Assembly (NCBI GenBank): GCA_001600495.1
Contig: BCKE01000018.1
Coordinates: forward strand, 508,917 to 572,916
Length of the DNA: 64,000 bases
From: Pilasporangium apinafurcum
Taxonomy: Eukaryota > Oomycota > Peronosporomycetes > Pythiales > Pythiaceae
Direction: 5' to 3'
Part shown: positions 12,046 to 23,092 of the stretch, in pieces
Layout of the letters: every line of letters begins with the position of its first letter
How positions within the stretch are numbered: the stretch's first letter is position 1
Made by a program: the position numbers and the translations under genes
The notes under the pieces: model-generated
The model's database searches: none
What the model was told of the DNA's origin: nothing
What the model saw: the letters and a program-made list of their open reading frames with translations, nothing else

Positions 12046-13667
12046 TCACAGGGCACAACTTTTGTCAGAAACCCACAATAGACAACAAGTCTTGGAAACC
12101 ATAAAGTAGCATCTTACCTCTGTCGCTTGGTTGCATGCCACAGAAGAATGCTCCAGTGTTTCTGGATGTAGCTCTTTTGCTGATCGAGAGCCACTAGTAG
12201 AGCGATGACTTCGATTCGCTGCGACATTGTTATCAGTATCTATTCCTTCCCAATGGCTAACGCCGATGTCCGCTGCTTCTTTTGGACGGATGGTAGCTGA
12301 AGGGTAAGCAGACCGCGAGGTGTTGATCGTACGAATTGGCGCCGTGACTTTAGATGCAGATCGCTGTGGACCAGCAGACACTGGTCGAATACGTTTGGGT
12401 GATGTCCGTCCAGCCATCATCATTGGCGGCTGGTTGTTGACATTGTTATTACTACTATTACTACTGACACTGCTGCGCTGCCGGGTCTGGTGTTTGGGAA
12501 GTCCGATTGTTTTAGTTTGCGCTAAGTTCAGTCGGTCTTTCAGTCGTGCAGATCCGCTGATGGCTGAGACGTAGCTGCGGTCGATATGCGCGTGGATCTT
12601 GAGCAACTCATACTTGGTCACCACGAAGTTTGTCAGCAATTGGAGAGTCTCTGGATATTCTTTCACCACACCAAAGTGGGTACCAATGCAATTGCCGAAC
12701 TCGATTAACATGGGCCCACGAGCGCTATCCATCAAGACTTTGTATTTGTTGTTACCCGTGCTAACGATCTCTTCGTCCAGATCCCACTGACTCTGACAGT
12801 TGACCACCACTTCTCTCTGCATGAAATTCGTGAAAAGTTCATGATGAATGCACTCCAACCGCCAACAGCACTTGGTTTCGCCTCGTTTTGCTAGACACAA
12901 TGGTTGACTGAGACTCACGCGTGTGTATTTGATACCAGCACGTGCTGAATTGGGTCTGGCGCCATAATCTTTAGCTCGATCACTTGAGTGCAGCACGAAC
13001 CCTGTGTTACCTGTAGGCACCCACATACTCTCTTCACTGTCGAACGTGAAGAAATCTCCCGTCTTGGTGTCTAGCACCACCTCATTTTTGTTAGGAAATG
13101 GTGTATTGGAGTGAGACGAAGTGGTCGGAGCTGGAATAGCGTGGATATCGTCGATCAAACTACCTTTGCCACCGTTGTTGAGTATGCGGTAGTATTCACC
13201 TGCTGTGGAGCAAACGAATGCCACAAAACTGGCACCAATCCCACTGCCGAAGAAACATTTGCCGGTCATCATGCACATTTTTGTCAGCAATGCGAGTTTC
13301 CGCATGGCTGGAGACCACGGCAGTGCGTGATTGGCGTCACCATCGACAAACACAAAATCGAGACGGTCAAAGTTAGTGATCATGAGTGGATCTGCGAATT
13401 CTGAGTGCATTTCAAAAAGAAAGTCGTCCAGCTCGGATCTGTGCTTTTCCTATGTTTTGCATGTCAAAGAATGAATTGGGTATGTGCAGATGGTATCGAG
13501 AGATCTGGAGAATGCAGAACTGACGTACATACCACAATTTCTATGTGCGTGACTTCCTGCTTTTCCAGTTGTCCGATAATCTTGATGACATGCTGTCGAA
13601 AATTACTAAATCTCTCTCGTCCACGCTTGCTGGAACTTGGGTAGCCATCTACCAGTAGCACGCGCAT
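12046..13667 (-). CDS. Conserved hypothetical protein, possible amidotransferase-like N-terminal fold
   Basis: Exon 13533-13667 (MRVLLVDGYPSSSKRGRERF) splices in frame to an exon from 13449 to a stop at 12046, about 512 aa. The first ~110 residues read like a Rossmann/flavodoxin-type alternation (MRVLLVDGYP; FDRLDFVFVDGD; GKCFFGSGIGASFVAFV). The last resembles the nucleophile elbow of class I glutamine amidotransferases, but with Ser/Gly in place of Cys, so any activity is doubtful. The C-terminal third is low-complexity, rich in Ser, Asn and Arg. A GTAAGA donor at about 12116 may start another small intron, so the exact C-terminus is uncertain. Confidence 0.6.
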
Positions 13668-13831
13668 GGTCAGCGATTGCCACTACGAGGCAGTCAGCTG
13701 CCTATATTTTGATAAAAAGAGTGCGCTCAAAAACTGCACCAGAAATAGCCGGCGTGATACTCAGAAATACTCATAAAGTGCTCCGACTGTCCTATTCACT
13801 GAAGATTAGATGACCGCTTATCAATCAAGCT

Positions 13832-15848
13832 ATGACGCAAGACAATATTGACAAACCTACTTGCGAAACACAATCATATCCAGAATGGCCCTGTGGACTT
13901 GGAGACCCATATGTGGTAGCACCTGACCCAAAACAGACAAATAAGCAGACACAACAGGATCGTCAAGAGGTAATCGCCCAATTCCGAGCGCGGCGTTCCG
14001 TTGGCAAAGCTTCAACCACACCCAAACGATCGCAATTACGAGAGTATGAAGCAACCAAATTTTCTCCGGTGAGTCCCAAGGCACTCCTCATTACCCCAAA
14101 GCTCTTCAAAGACTAACGATGTCTGCTCTATGGATTCCAGCGGTATTGTAGCTTTCAAACACATTGTCGACATGCTCTGGCGATGAAGCAATGCTACAAT
14201 TGTATCAAGTACATACATATATACATTTTCACGTGAACTTGCAGTTTTGCTTCGAATGATAGTATCGCTGCTTACACACTAAATCCGTTATATTTTGATC
14301 GGATAGGTTTGATGAGAAGAAAGTGGGGTACTACTGCGACGCGTGCTTCGAAGCGCACCATCCACCGTATCGAATGCCTCACTCATGGATACCTATTGAG
14401 GGTTAGACACTGCATTCTGTGGACTAAATCGTTGGTCCATTCAAAATCTTCATAGTTCTTTCATTTGTTTATGTGCAGAGAACATCAACCAGGAGCAAGA
14501 ATGGGTAGTGCATGTCACCAGGTGGGTGGAAATCATACGCTTCTCGTTTATAGCATTGGCAGTAGAGTCAGACTCACCAACGCACTACACATTTTGTAGT
14601 CATAAGCTTCAGCAGGACGCCTCGGAGCTCAAACTGTTGCTGGATGAAACCCATCAATTTTTGCTTAAGCAGTCCAATTCGTCTTTGAGCGAGGCTAGAA
14701 GTCGACTATTAAATGTGCCCAGAACTTCCGTAGGAGGGATAGACTTTAAACAGGCATTCGCAAGTATCTCAACGATTCAAGGTACATTGCACGAACTTTT
14801 GGCACAAGTGCAGATCGAATTGGCGCAAAAACCACCGCTGACACGAGAAGAAGCGCTCATCAAGATCCAAACTATGTGGAAGCTACGTAAGGCACGGAAG
14901 CAATTGAAGGCGTTAGTGCGGACGGTGTACGAGAGCTTCCAAGACCCAGCGACTGGTGAGACGTATTACTACAACACCCAGACCAAAACCACGCAATGGA
15001 CGAAACCCAAAGCGCTTGGCAGCGAAGAATTATTGGTGGAAAACCCCACCATGACCAAGAAAGTGACAAAAAAAGCGATCAATTTATCCCCTAATGATGC
15101 AGCACGGAGTATTCAAGGCATGGTGCGCTGTCATGAAGCACGAAAGCTCATGCGCAAGTATATTTCATCTGTCTACGAGAAGATTTGGGACAGCACAACG
15201 GAGCGGTTTTACTATCACAACACGCAGACCAAGCAGGTGAAATGGGAGAAACCACGTTGGGTGAATGACGAAGACTTGTGTACACCCAGATCGCATCTTG
15301 AACGACTAGAACAAGAGAAAGCAGACGAGAAAGCGCGTAAGTTGCAGGAACTGGCACGTACTTTGACGGACGAACAGGCTGCAATCTTGGTGCAGCGCGC
15401 ATACCGTCGAAAAAGTGGATTCCAGGCGCTGTTACGTCTCTGTCGAGTCGTTTATGAACGGATTTACGATCCTGTTCAAGGTGCCTACTATTATCACAAT
15501 ACTCGTACAAAAGAGACGACGTGGGAAAAGCCTCTGCTATTACGCGGTGGCAAAGAAGACGTCTTCACACCACGCACTCGAGAGAAACAGCTCCAGAAGC
15601 TCCTTGCTCAGACTCACAAGCCTCGCAAGCAGTGGACGCAGGAGGAAGCAGCGGTGCGGTTGCAAGGACTCTTTCGTGCAAGGAAAGCCAAGGTAGAATT
15701 GGACACCCGACTGGCGCAAGTGTACAAGAAGGTGAAGGATCCGTCGTCCGATCAGTTCTATTACTTCAATGAAAAAACTGGAGCTGTCAGTTGGGAACCA
15801 CCAGCGTTACTACTCAGATCCAACGTTCAGGTAGCGATGTATGAGTAA
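13832..15848 (+). CDS. Zinc-finger protein with four IQ-WW modules
   Basis: Exons 13832-14068, 14141-14208, 14307-14401, 14479-14521 and 14600-15848 close in frame (563 aa). The N-terminal third holds a Cys/His cluster (CSFQTHCRH, CYNCIKF, YYCDACFEAHH) resembling a B-box-type zinc finger. A helical segment follows, then four repeats. Each repeat is an IQ-like motif (such as ALIKIQTMWKLRKARKQL) followed by a WW domain (TGETYYYNTQTKTTQW; TERFYYHNTQTKQVKW; GAYYYHNTRTKETTW; DQFYYFNEKTGAVSW), at about residues 257, 338, 431 and 520. IQ motifs bind calmodulin or EF-hand light chains; WW domains bind proline-rich ligands. A scaffold role, possibly cytoskeletal or flagellar, is inference. Confidence 0.82.
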
Positions 15849-15954
15849 AAATAAGTCACGAGCCAACAGCTTGTTTCCTGAGATTTGGTTTGAAAGGTCA
15901 GTGAAAAGCATTCCATTTTCTGACGATATCTACTGCGTGACTATTGACCAACTC

Positions 15955-16641
15955 ATGCCACCGGTGCGATTGTTGCTGCTTCTCTTACTTCACGCAGCAT
16001 TACACGAACAGACGTTGCTTCCTGTAGCAGCACTGGATGGACCAGATGAAGCATATATAGATTATCGGAACTACCTCGATGATTCTGACAGCCAGCTTGA
16101 AGCGACCGCCTGTGAACTGGATGAAATTGAGCTCGCCTCTGATGGAACAATTAAAAGAAAGACACTGAAAATGGGTGAGCGAGTCGCATCTGATGCAGTG
16201 CTGAATGGTACACTGGAAGAAGACGAATACCGTTTCTATCATCTCTGCATCGTCCGTCATGATCATGAGCACCAGATCAACATCCAACTCCAGAGTCTAA
16301 GTGGTGATGCGAATCTCTACCTCTCCAGTGAGCACCGATACCCACGCAAGGGCCATGCAACGTGGATCTCGCAGCATCCTGGTAACGATTTCGTCAAACT
16401 ATACACGTATTTGGACGGTTTTCCACGCAAACATGAGGCACAGAATCACTCGATTCCGTTGCATGTCGGTGTCGTTGGGGTTAGCTCGAGCTCAGCGACA
16501 TACAACCTCTCAATTTCAGTTATTGACATAGCGACCACCAGCGACATTCAGTCAAGAGAGAAGTTTTACACACAGCAGCATATTCATGATCGCAGTGTCC
16601 AGCGAGAGCAACGGCGGCGATTACGTTCGCCGGATCTATAG
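15955..16641 (+). CDS. Small secreted protein with a beta-sandwich (PPC-like) body
   Basis: From the ATG at 15955 the protein begins MPPVRLLLLLLLHAAL, a clear signal peptide, followed by an acidic stretch. The frame is open upstream to 15841, but that would bury the signal peptide. The body (EDEYRFYHLCIV, INIQLQSLSGDANLYLSS, WISQHPGNDFVKLYTY, ATYNLSISVID) looks like the bacterial pre-peptidase C-terminal (PPC) beta-sandwich seen in secreted proteins. NGT, NHS and NLS sites could be N-glycosylated. The C-terminus is basic. About 228 aa. It overlaps nothing but follows the IQ-WW gene by ~100 bp. No effector motif (RxLR or CxxC-type) is evident near the signal peptide. Confidence 0.65.
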   Translation: MPPVRLLLLLLLHAALHEQTLLPVAALDGPDEAYIDYRNYLDDSDSQLEATACELDEIELASDGTIKRKTLKMGERVASDAVLNGTLEEDEYRFYHLCIVRHDHEHQINIQLQSLSGDANLYLSSEHRYPRKGHATWISQHPGNDFVKLYTYLDGFPRKHEAQNHSIPLHVGVVGVSSSSATYNLSISVIDIATTSDIQSREKFYTQQHIHDRSVQREQRRRLRSPDL

Positions 16642-16817
16642 GATGGTGATCTGAAACCACACTAATTAAAGTAATGTAGTATTTGCCATTAAAATTATCT
16701 AAAATACTACGTTTTGTATCTAATCTGTGCATATTTACAGTAGTTTGGGTGTGGTTTTAGTGAATCGCATTGGGCCACATGAAGAACCGTGCAACAAGAA
16801 GGTGAGGTATCGAGAAG

Positions 16818-17520
16818 ATGGCGTCGCTATTGCTGACACAGTTGACAACGAAAGTTGAAGTGGACGACGCAATTCGCTTAACAAAGGATAAAGTGGTGGC
16901 GCTACGCTTCGGTAGAGCTACAGACATCGTGTGCATGCAACAAGACGACATCGTACGTGCATTGATTATGAAAATTTGCTGTGGATTTGACCCGGATTAT
17001 CATTAATGCTGAAAGCTCGTCTTTCTCTGGCTTGCAGTTGGCCAAGTGCGAACGAGAACTTTCCAAGATGGCGCAGATTTACCTCGTAGAGGCCGAAACA
17101 ATACCGATCTATTGCCAGTACTTTGATATCACACTCATTCCAGCCACAATCTTCTTCTTCAATGGGCAGCACATGAAGGTCGACTATGGGTAAGTGCCAG
17201 TCCATTCTCACTCATAATCAAAATACTTCATGTGATGTAGCAATTCTTGCTGTTCACGTACTCATGTAGAACGCCCGATCATTCAAAGTTCATTGGTGCT
17301 TTTCGAACGCGACAAGACTTTATCGATCTCGTAGAGGTATATCCTCAATTAATTTCCATTTTTTATAGTATGTCTGGGTAACCTAATGTTGTATATGCAT
17401 ATGGCATGTGTTTCAATGCAGGTAATCTATCGTGGCGCCAAACGTGGCAAAGTCATAGTGAATTGTCCGATCGACAAGTCAAGAATTCCGCAATATGATC
17501 TTATCTACAAGGATATATAG
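16818..17520 (+). CDS. TXNL4B: TXNL4B / Dim1-like thioredoxin-fold splicing protein
   Basis: Exons 16818-16952, 17038-17189, 17270-17336 and 17422-17520 give 150 aa, the family's length. Motifs include [62 protein letters not shown] and [11 protein letters not shown]. These fit TXNL4B better than DIM1/TXNL4A, given VEVIYRGA and the loss of the DIM1 C-terminal motif. The fold is thioredoxin-like without the CxxC redox pair. Family members bind PRPF6 and are linked to pre-mRNA splicing. Every intron is GT..AG. Confidence 0.92.
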
Positions 17521-17567
17521 TAATTATATTATTCACCTCAAAAACGTTTTCCTAGACTTTTTTCTTC

Positions 17568-19445
17568 TCATGCCGGTTTCTTGGCAATCGTTGACGATGG
17601 CGGCAGCACGACGGGCCGATTGAGAAAGAGATCTTTGACCAACTTGTTTTTTCGTTCATACGCCTTTCGAGCGTCTTTCACCCGCGATTGCTGCTTTGCT
17701 TGAGATGGCAGTTGTTTGGCAAACGGCGAGCGAGTTTCTCTGGATGAGAAGTGTGGCGATTTTTGTGTTTCAATATGCTGGTTGATCACAGTCTCGGCTG
17801 ATGAAGCTGGTGCTGGTATAGAGTATTGACCCAACTTATCCTGTTTCAGCATGAAGACAAATGAGAGGTTCACCTCTAATGATTATATTTCCGCCAGTAA
17901 AACGTACCTTGGTGGTGTTGTCAAACGGATTCAAGCGTAGAGCCTGCTGGTAGTCAGCACAAGCGACGCTGTGTTTCTCAAGAAATCGAGCAGCGTCTCC
18001 TTTTCGAATGAAATACGCAGCAACAGTAGGATTATGAGCGATTGCATGAGAAAATTCCAATTCAGCCTTGTCAAAGAGCGCCTTATTGAACAACTCAATG
18101 CCAAACTGGTAGTGAATAAATGCCACTCGCGACTTGACCTCTTGGCTTTCCGGTAATAGTTCCAGTGCATGGTGATAATCAGCTAACGCCTACACGAATA
18201 GTATTTAAATTTAACATATGCCAACATAACCAAGGTTTCCATGTATTTGGCCAAACGTACCGCTTGGAAATTGTTCAGACCTTGATAGGCGTCACCTCTA
18301 TTCACATAATATTGTGGATTCGGCAGATGCTCATGGAAAAGCTCCGAGATACGCAAGTCACCTCGAATGGTCTGGTTCATTGCATTCAGTGCCAGTTGGA
18401 AAGATTTCTCACGAAGGAAACGCAACGCAATATCGTTGAGAATCAAATTGCGCTGGGTCATGATCTCCCAATATTCCTTCGATGTATCCTTATCCACATC
18501 CAACGTAGTCTGCTGCAAGCGGCGCGGGTCCTGAGATCCATCTGTATGTGCTTGCTGTTTGCGCTGCGCAGTTTCAATTTTACTACGATGACAGCTCATC
18601 GCTTTGTCCGTGTCTTTGAGCGCAACATGATACTCGCCCAGTTCTCGATACGCTGAAGCTCTTAGCAGGTAAAATCTCGTCTCCTCAGGTGAAATCTCAG
18701 CCGCTTTTGTCAAGCTAATAATCGCTTCTTTATATTGCCGAACGACTAAGTGCTTGCAAGCTTCTTCGAATATGAGTTGTGATTCCTTCAGCAACCGCTG
18801 CTCGTGGGCAATGACCTCAGGATGGTCCGGCATGAGTATCGTGGCTCGTTGGATGTCGCTGGTCGCGCGATCATGCATGTGCAGCCGCCAATGCAGCTTC
18901 GCTCGCAAGATAAAGTACTCGACATCTTTTGTGTCCAGACAAATGCAGTGATCGATGTCTCGCAGCGCCTTGTCAAAGCAATTTGCTTCAATATACGCCA
19001 ATGCGCGATGCAACCAGTATGTTTCCTCTACCGCATTCAGCTGAATTGCTTCTGTTAAGTATGCTATTACAATCGACGGTGACTCTTGCAACATCAGCAA
19101 TGAGTATGCATGAAGGTCAAGGAGCGCTGCAAAATGGTCTTTGATACGCTGTGGCGGTGCTGGATAGATGGAGAAGAGTTTGCGATAGTTCGCCATCGCA
19201 GATTTCAGGTCACAGAGCTCCGAATACACTTGTGCTCGTTTGGCGTAAAGCATGGCGTGGTCGGGACGTAGGAAGATGGCTTTGTTTAGGCAATTCAAGG
19301 CTGCATCCAAATCATGCGCTGCTAAATGACGATCTGCCTCTGCTTCCTTCGCCTGTGCTGCATCTTCCGAAGAGGTAAATTCAATATTCTGGCTATTGCG
19401 AGAGCCACTGCCATTTGAAAGCACTGCCGAGGCTACATCGTCCAT
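17568..19445 (-). CDS. TTC16-like tetratricopeptide repeat protein
   Basis: Exons 18261-19445, 17908-18189 and 17568-17840 give 579 aa. TPR units run almost throughout; examples are ALNCLNKAIFLRPDHAMLYA, ALRDIDHCICLDTKDVEYF, AIISLTKAAEISPEETRFY and AELEFSHAIAHNPTVAAYF. The order and spacing of repeats suggest the TTC16 family, found mainly in ciliated organisms. The C-terminal ~90 residues are basic and non-repetitive. Its 131-bp head-to-head spacing with an LC8 dynein light chain gene suggests a shared promoter and possibly flagellar co-expression (inference). Confidence 0.75.
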
Positions 19446-19576
19446 TAGCGTTAATGGTGAAGGACTGACTTGGTGGGGCGCCTTTACTTAGAATAACTAT
19501 AAGATCGAAAGGTCGCAAATGCGGATATGAACAGCAGTCTCAATCACACAGACACACACCAAGACTAGCAGCAGCA

Positions 19577-19852
19577 ATGGTGATGCAAGCGAAACCAGTG
19601 GTGAAAACGTCGACAATGGATCAAGATCTGCAGGATGAAGTCATTCTCGTAGCGCAACAGGCCATGGACACGGAAATCAATGAGCAGCAGATTGCCGCCA
19701 GGATCAAGCAACACTTTGAGCAGAAATATCACGGCATGCTCTGGCATTGCTGTGTCGGACGGAACGTTGCCTGCTATGTCACGCACGAACAATCAAAGTT
19801 TCTCTACTTTTACATTGGGCAAATGGCAGTAGTTCTGTTTGCAACTGCGTAA
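19577..19852 (+). CDS. LC8-type dynein light chain
   Basis: 91 aa, single exon. Signature segments: AARIKQHFEQKYHG, WHCCVGRNVACYVTHE and FLYFYIGQMAVVLF, aligning with DYNLL (WHCIVGRNFGSYVTHE, YFYLGQVAILLF). The N-terminus is a few residues longer and diverged, as in axonemal LC8 paralogues of protists. LC8 dimers bind short linear motifs in dynein intermediate chain and many other partners. Divergent from the TTC16-like gene. Confidence 0.93.
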   Translation: MVMQAKPVVKTSTMDQDLQDEVILVAQQAMDTEINEQQIAARIKQHFEQKYHGMLWHCCVGRNVACYVTHEQSKFLYFYIGQMAVVLFATA

Positions 19853-20069
19853 CAGAATGGATAGTACATGGCAAGAGAGAGCGTCAAGTGAGAGTTGTTA
19901 CCTACCATCCCAATGCGCGTAAATATAATTATCAGGTATAAATACCTACCTGGTTCTTCTCATTGAATGGTGAGCTCGAAAACGTTTAACATTAGTTGAG
20001 CTTTTGTCCATATTGAAACCTGTTGTGTGTGCATGAGTCTGGATACGATTGTTAGCTGATGGATGATCA

Positions 20070-22993
20070 ATGAGCGAAATCAACGGCAAAATTCCCTCAA
20101 AGCTTGTCCGTCTGCGCTCTCGTAACATCACCTACAACGAACCTCCACCACTGCCATTGATCACACTGCCTCCAGATGACGAATGGGAAGAGTTGAATAC
20201 TCCTACTCAAACAGGTTTCGACTACACGCTCCCATATCTTGACCAACTTGAAGAAGAGCCCGGTTCAATGGAAAATACTAACCGAGAAACTGGTGTGGAC
20301 GATGCCAAGATCTGCCGTCTCTTGAGCGAGTACATGACACAAAATGAAATCTTCCAAACCCAACGCCATGGGTTTGGAATCGATACACGGCTGGTCTATA
20401 AGCGTAACAAAGCGCTTGAAGGAGTGCCAGGGATAAGACATGTTGGGAACTTGGGAAGCGAGGAAGATTTCCGCCTGAGCTCATTCTTCGAAAGTGGGAA
20501 CCTCGAGCGTGGTTATCGCGTAATTGGTCGCCACTATGCCACCCGGGACGAACTTCATGGAGCTGCCACACGTAGCACGTCTTCTGCAAACTCTACTCCG
20601 CCATTTGCGTTCTTCGTCAAGGTCGATATGGAATACGATCTGTACTGTGATACAGATATCAACACTCGCGGTCATATTCAGTGGTACTTCTTCCGCGCAG
20701 AAGTACCTGCTGCGTTGCTTATGCGCAAGACGTCACTGAAAGTGCGCTTCAATATCCGCAACATGGCCAAGAAGTCGAGTCTGTACAATGAAGGCATGCT
20801 CCCAGCAGTTTACGTGGACGGATCCACACAGCACAACCTTCGCGGATGGCACCATGCTGGGACCAACGTGTGTTATTACAAGAATTCCGACACGTTTCGT
20901 AATCCAAAAACGGGGAAAGTGCAAAGCTACTACACACTTTCCTTCGTATACGAATTCCAATCGGAAGAGGCCACGGACCGCATGGCAGTCTATTTTGCAC
21001 ACTGTTATCCGTATACGTACACTCGGTTACAGCACTTCATTATGTCTCTCCAGAAAGATCCTGAACGCGGAAAAACCTTCAAACGCCGTGTGTTGTGCAA
21101 GACTATCGCAGGCAACAACTGCGACCTGCTCACAATCACAGATTTCTCCCAAGAAGACGATTTAGATCATGACGATTCAAAAAAGCGGACCGGCATCGTG
21201 CTGACAGCACGTGTGCATCCAGGAGAGAGCAATAGCAGCTTTGTGATGCACGGCATCCTCAATTTTCTCACGGGAAGTTCTCGCGAAGCACAGTATCTAC
21301 GGCATCATTTCATCTTCAAAATCGTGCCGATGCTCAATCCTGATGGAGTCATTCATGGCAACTATCGCTGCTCGCTGGCTGGCTCTGATCTTAACCGTCG
21401 GTGGGTCAACCCCTCCGCTGACCTTCACCCGACGATCCACGCAACCAAGAACATGATTCTTTCCATGCGAAAATCGAGACCTATTAGCCTCTACTGCGAT
21501 ATCCATGGGCATAGTCGGAAGAAGAACATTTTTCTGTACGGCTGCCGCCCATTTGAAATCAATTGTCGAAGCGAAGCCACACAACTTCGGTTGTTTCCAC
21601 ATATTCTTACTAAGATGTCTGACGCCACGCGCGGGGGGTTTTATAGCTTTCCTGACTGCACCTTCACTGTTAACACCTCGAAGAAAGGAACAGGTCGTGT
21701 GGTCGTGTGGGCTGAAGCAGAAGTGCTGCATAGCTTTACGCTGGAAGCATCTTTCTACGGCGTAGGACCAAACAAGTCGCGATCTGCTAACAGAGCACGT
21801 TCCTCTATCACTACTACGACTGGCAATAGCAACAATCACAGTGAACATGGTCACGTTCTACTGGTTCCCTCAGAGCATTTTACGCCGTTAGATCTACATT
21901 CAGCTGGACTCAAATTTTGCCATGCGCTGCTTCCATTCGCTCAAATGCTCAATTTACAAAGAGACACACCAAAAGTTTCATCAACCAAATCAGAGACAGT
22001 GAAGCGCATCACAACCACGAATGAAACTTGTGCTCGACTGCCAGTACCAGCGAATGCTAAGCAGATCACGATGGATAATACTTGTCTGGTTAGAGATTCC
22101 GTACCTGAGACGGCAGACAACAAAATACGATTAGTCCCCCTTCAAGATCAAGCCGTAGTAACCTCACGAAATGGAAACGGAGACGTGTTCTCACAGAGAC
22201 CATCCGAGTTTCTGTGTAAGTATCCAGCACTACAGAATTCAGACAATCCTATGGTACAATCAACCTTTGTGAACGCAGTCAATCTTCCATTTTTCCATTC
22301 CGATGCGACATCTGAATTTGATCCATACATAGATGATGAGTCATCGCGTTACCTTTCGCTTTATGACCCAGATAATTTGTTCATGGAAATTGAAGCATCA
22401 TTGCCTTCAAATTTTCAGGATCAGGATGAAGAAGACGGGTCGGTCGGTACGGAATCCGATTATTCCGGAGATAATATGGAGGAAGAAGAGCCTCAGCGAC
22501 AGGAACCACTGGTTCACAATTCAGTGCTCCACAGTGAGGGACCATCAAAGAAAGAAAGCATCTCATCGTTCGCACCAAAAACTCACCCACTTCGTCTTAC
22601 AAGACAGCTTTCCGAGCCAAAGATGTAAGTACCTTGCACTACACCATTTCCCCTCTGTGAATTCACTCAGATTTGTATGCACGTAAGTATAGACAAACTC
22701 CAGCGACAATGAAAACTATCAATGCTCCAGACATGACGATTTCTTCAACGCGAGAGCCACCAGCTAAGCTGCTCCCAATGACATCATCGACTGTTTCACG
22801 ACCACGAACAGTATTAGCTCCGTTGCGAGTTGGACTACCAAGCTCCCATAACCCACCATGGGATCGGAATAGAGAAATTGCGGTGATGCACCAGCATGCA
22901 GTCCAGCGCAGATCTAAAGCACGTCGTGGAAGTCAGCGGGTCGCTGATGAAGTTTGTGGAATACATACAGACAAACACGAACTAATCTACTGA
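20070..22993 (+). CDS. Cytosolic carboxypeptidase (CCP/AGBL, M14D), tubulin deglutamylase family
   Basis: A long exon 20070-22624 splices to 22693-22993 in frame (951 aa). The N-domain of CCPs is present (ESGNLERGYRV, VDMEYDLYCDTDINTRGHIQWYFF as separate blocks). The metallopeptidase has zinc ligands HPGES near residue 382 and the His of CDIHGHSRKKNIFLYG near 478. DLNRRW and the catalytic-Glu block SFTLEASFYG are also intact. CCPs trim glutamate chains or C-terminal residues from tubulin. The C-terminal ~300 residues are acidic and Ser-rich without known domains. Splicing at GTAAGT..GTATAG removes the stop at 22626. In flagellate cells the likely substrate is axonemal tubulin. Confidence 0.92.
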
Positions 22994-23092
22994 AGCTTGC
23001 AATCGAAATCACTTGCCATATCATACTCACGACGATGAACTCAAGTTGATTCCAGACGTCTTGTGCACCAATGCACGAGTTGAAGAGCTGTC

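Noticed and set aside
14199-14306. Possible internal exon after a TTGCAG acceptor in the zinc-finger/IQ/WW gene
   Set aside because: Using the later ATAG acceptor gives CYNCIKF then DEKKVGYYCDACF in frame and preserves the metal-ligand spacing.
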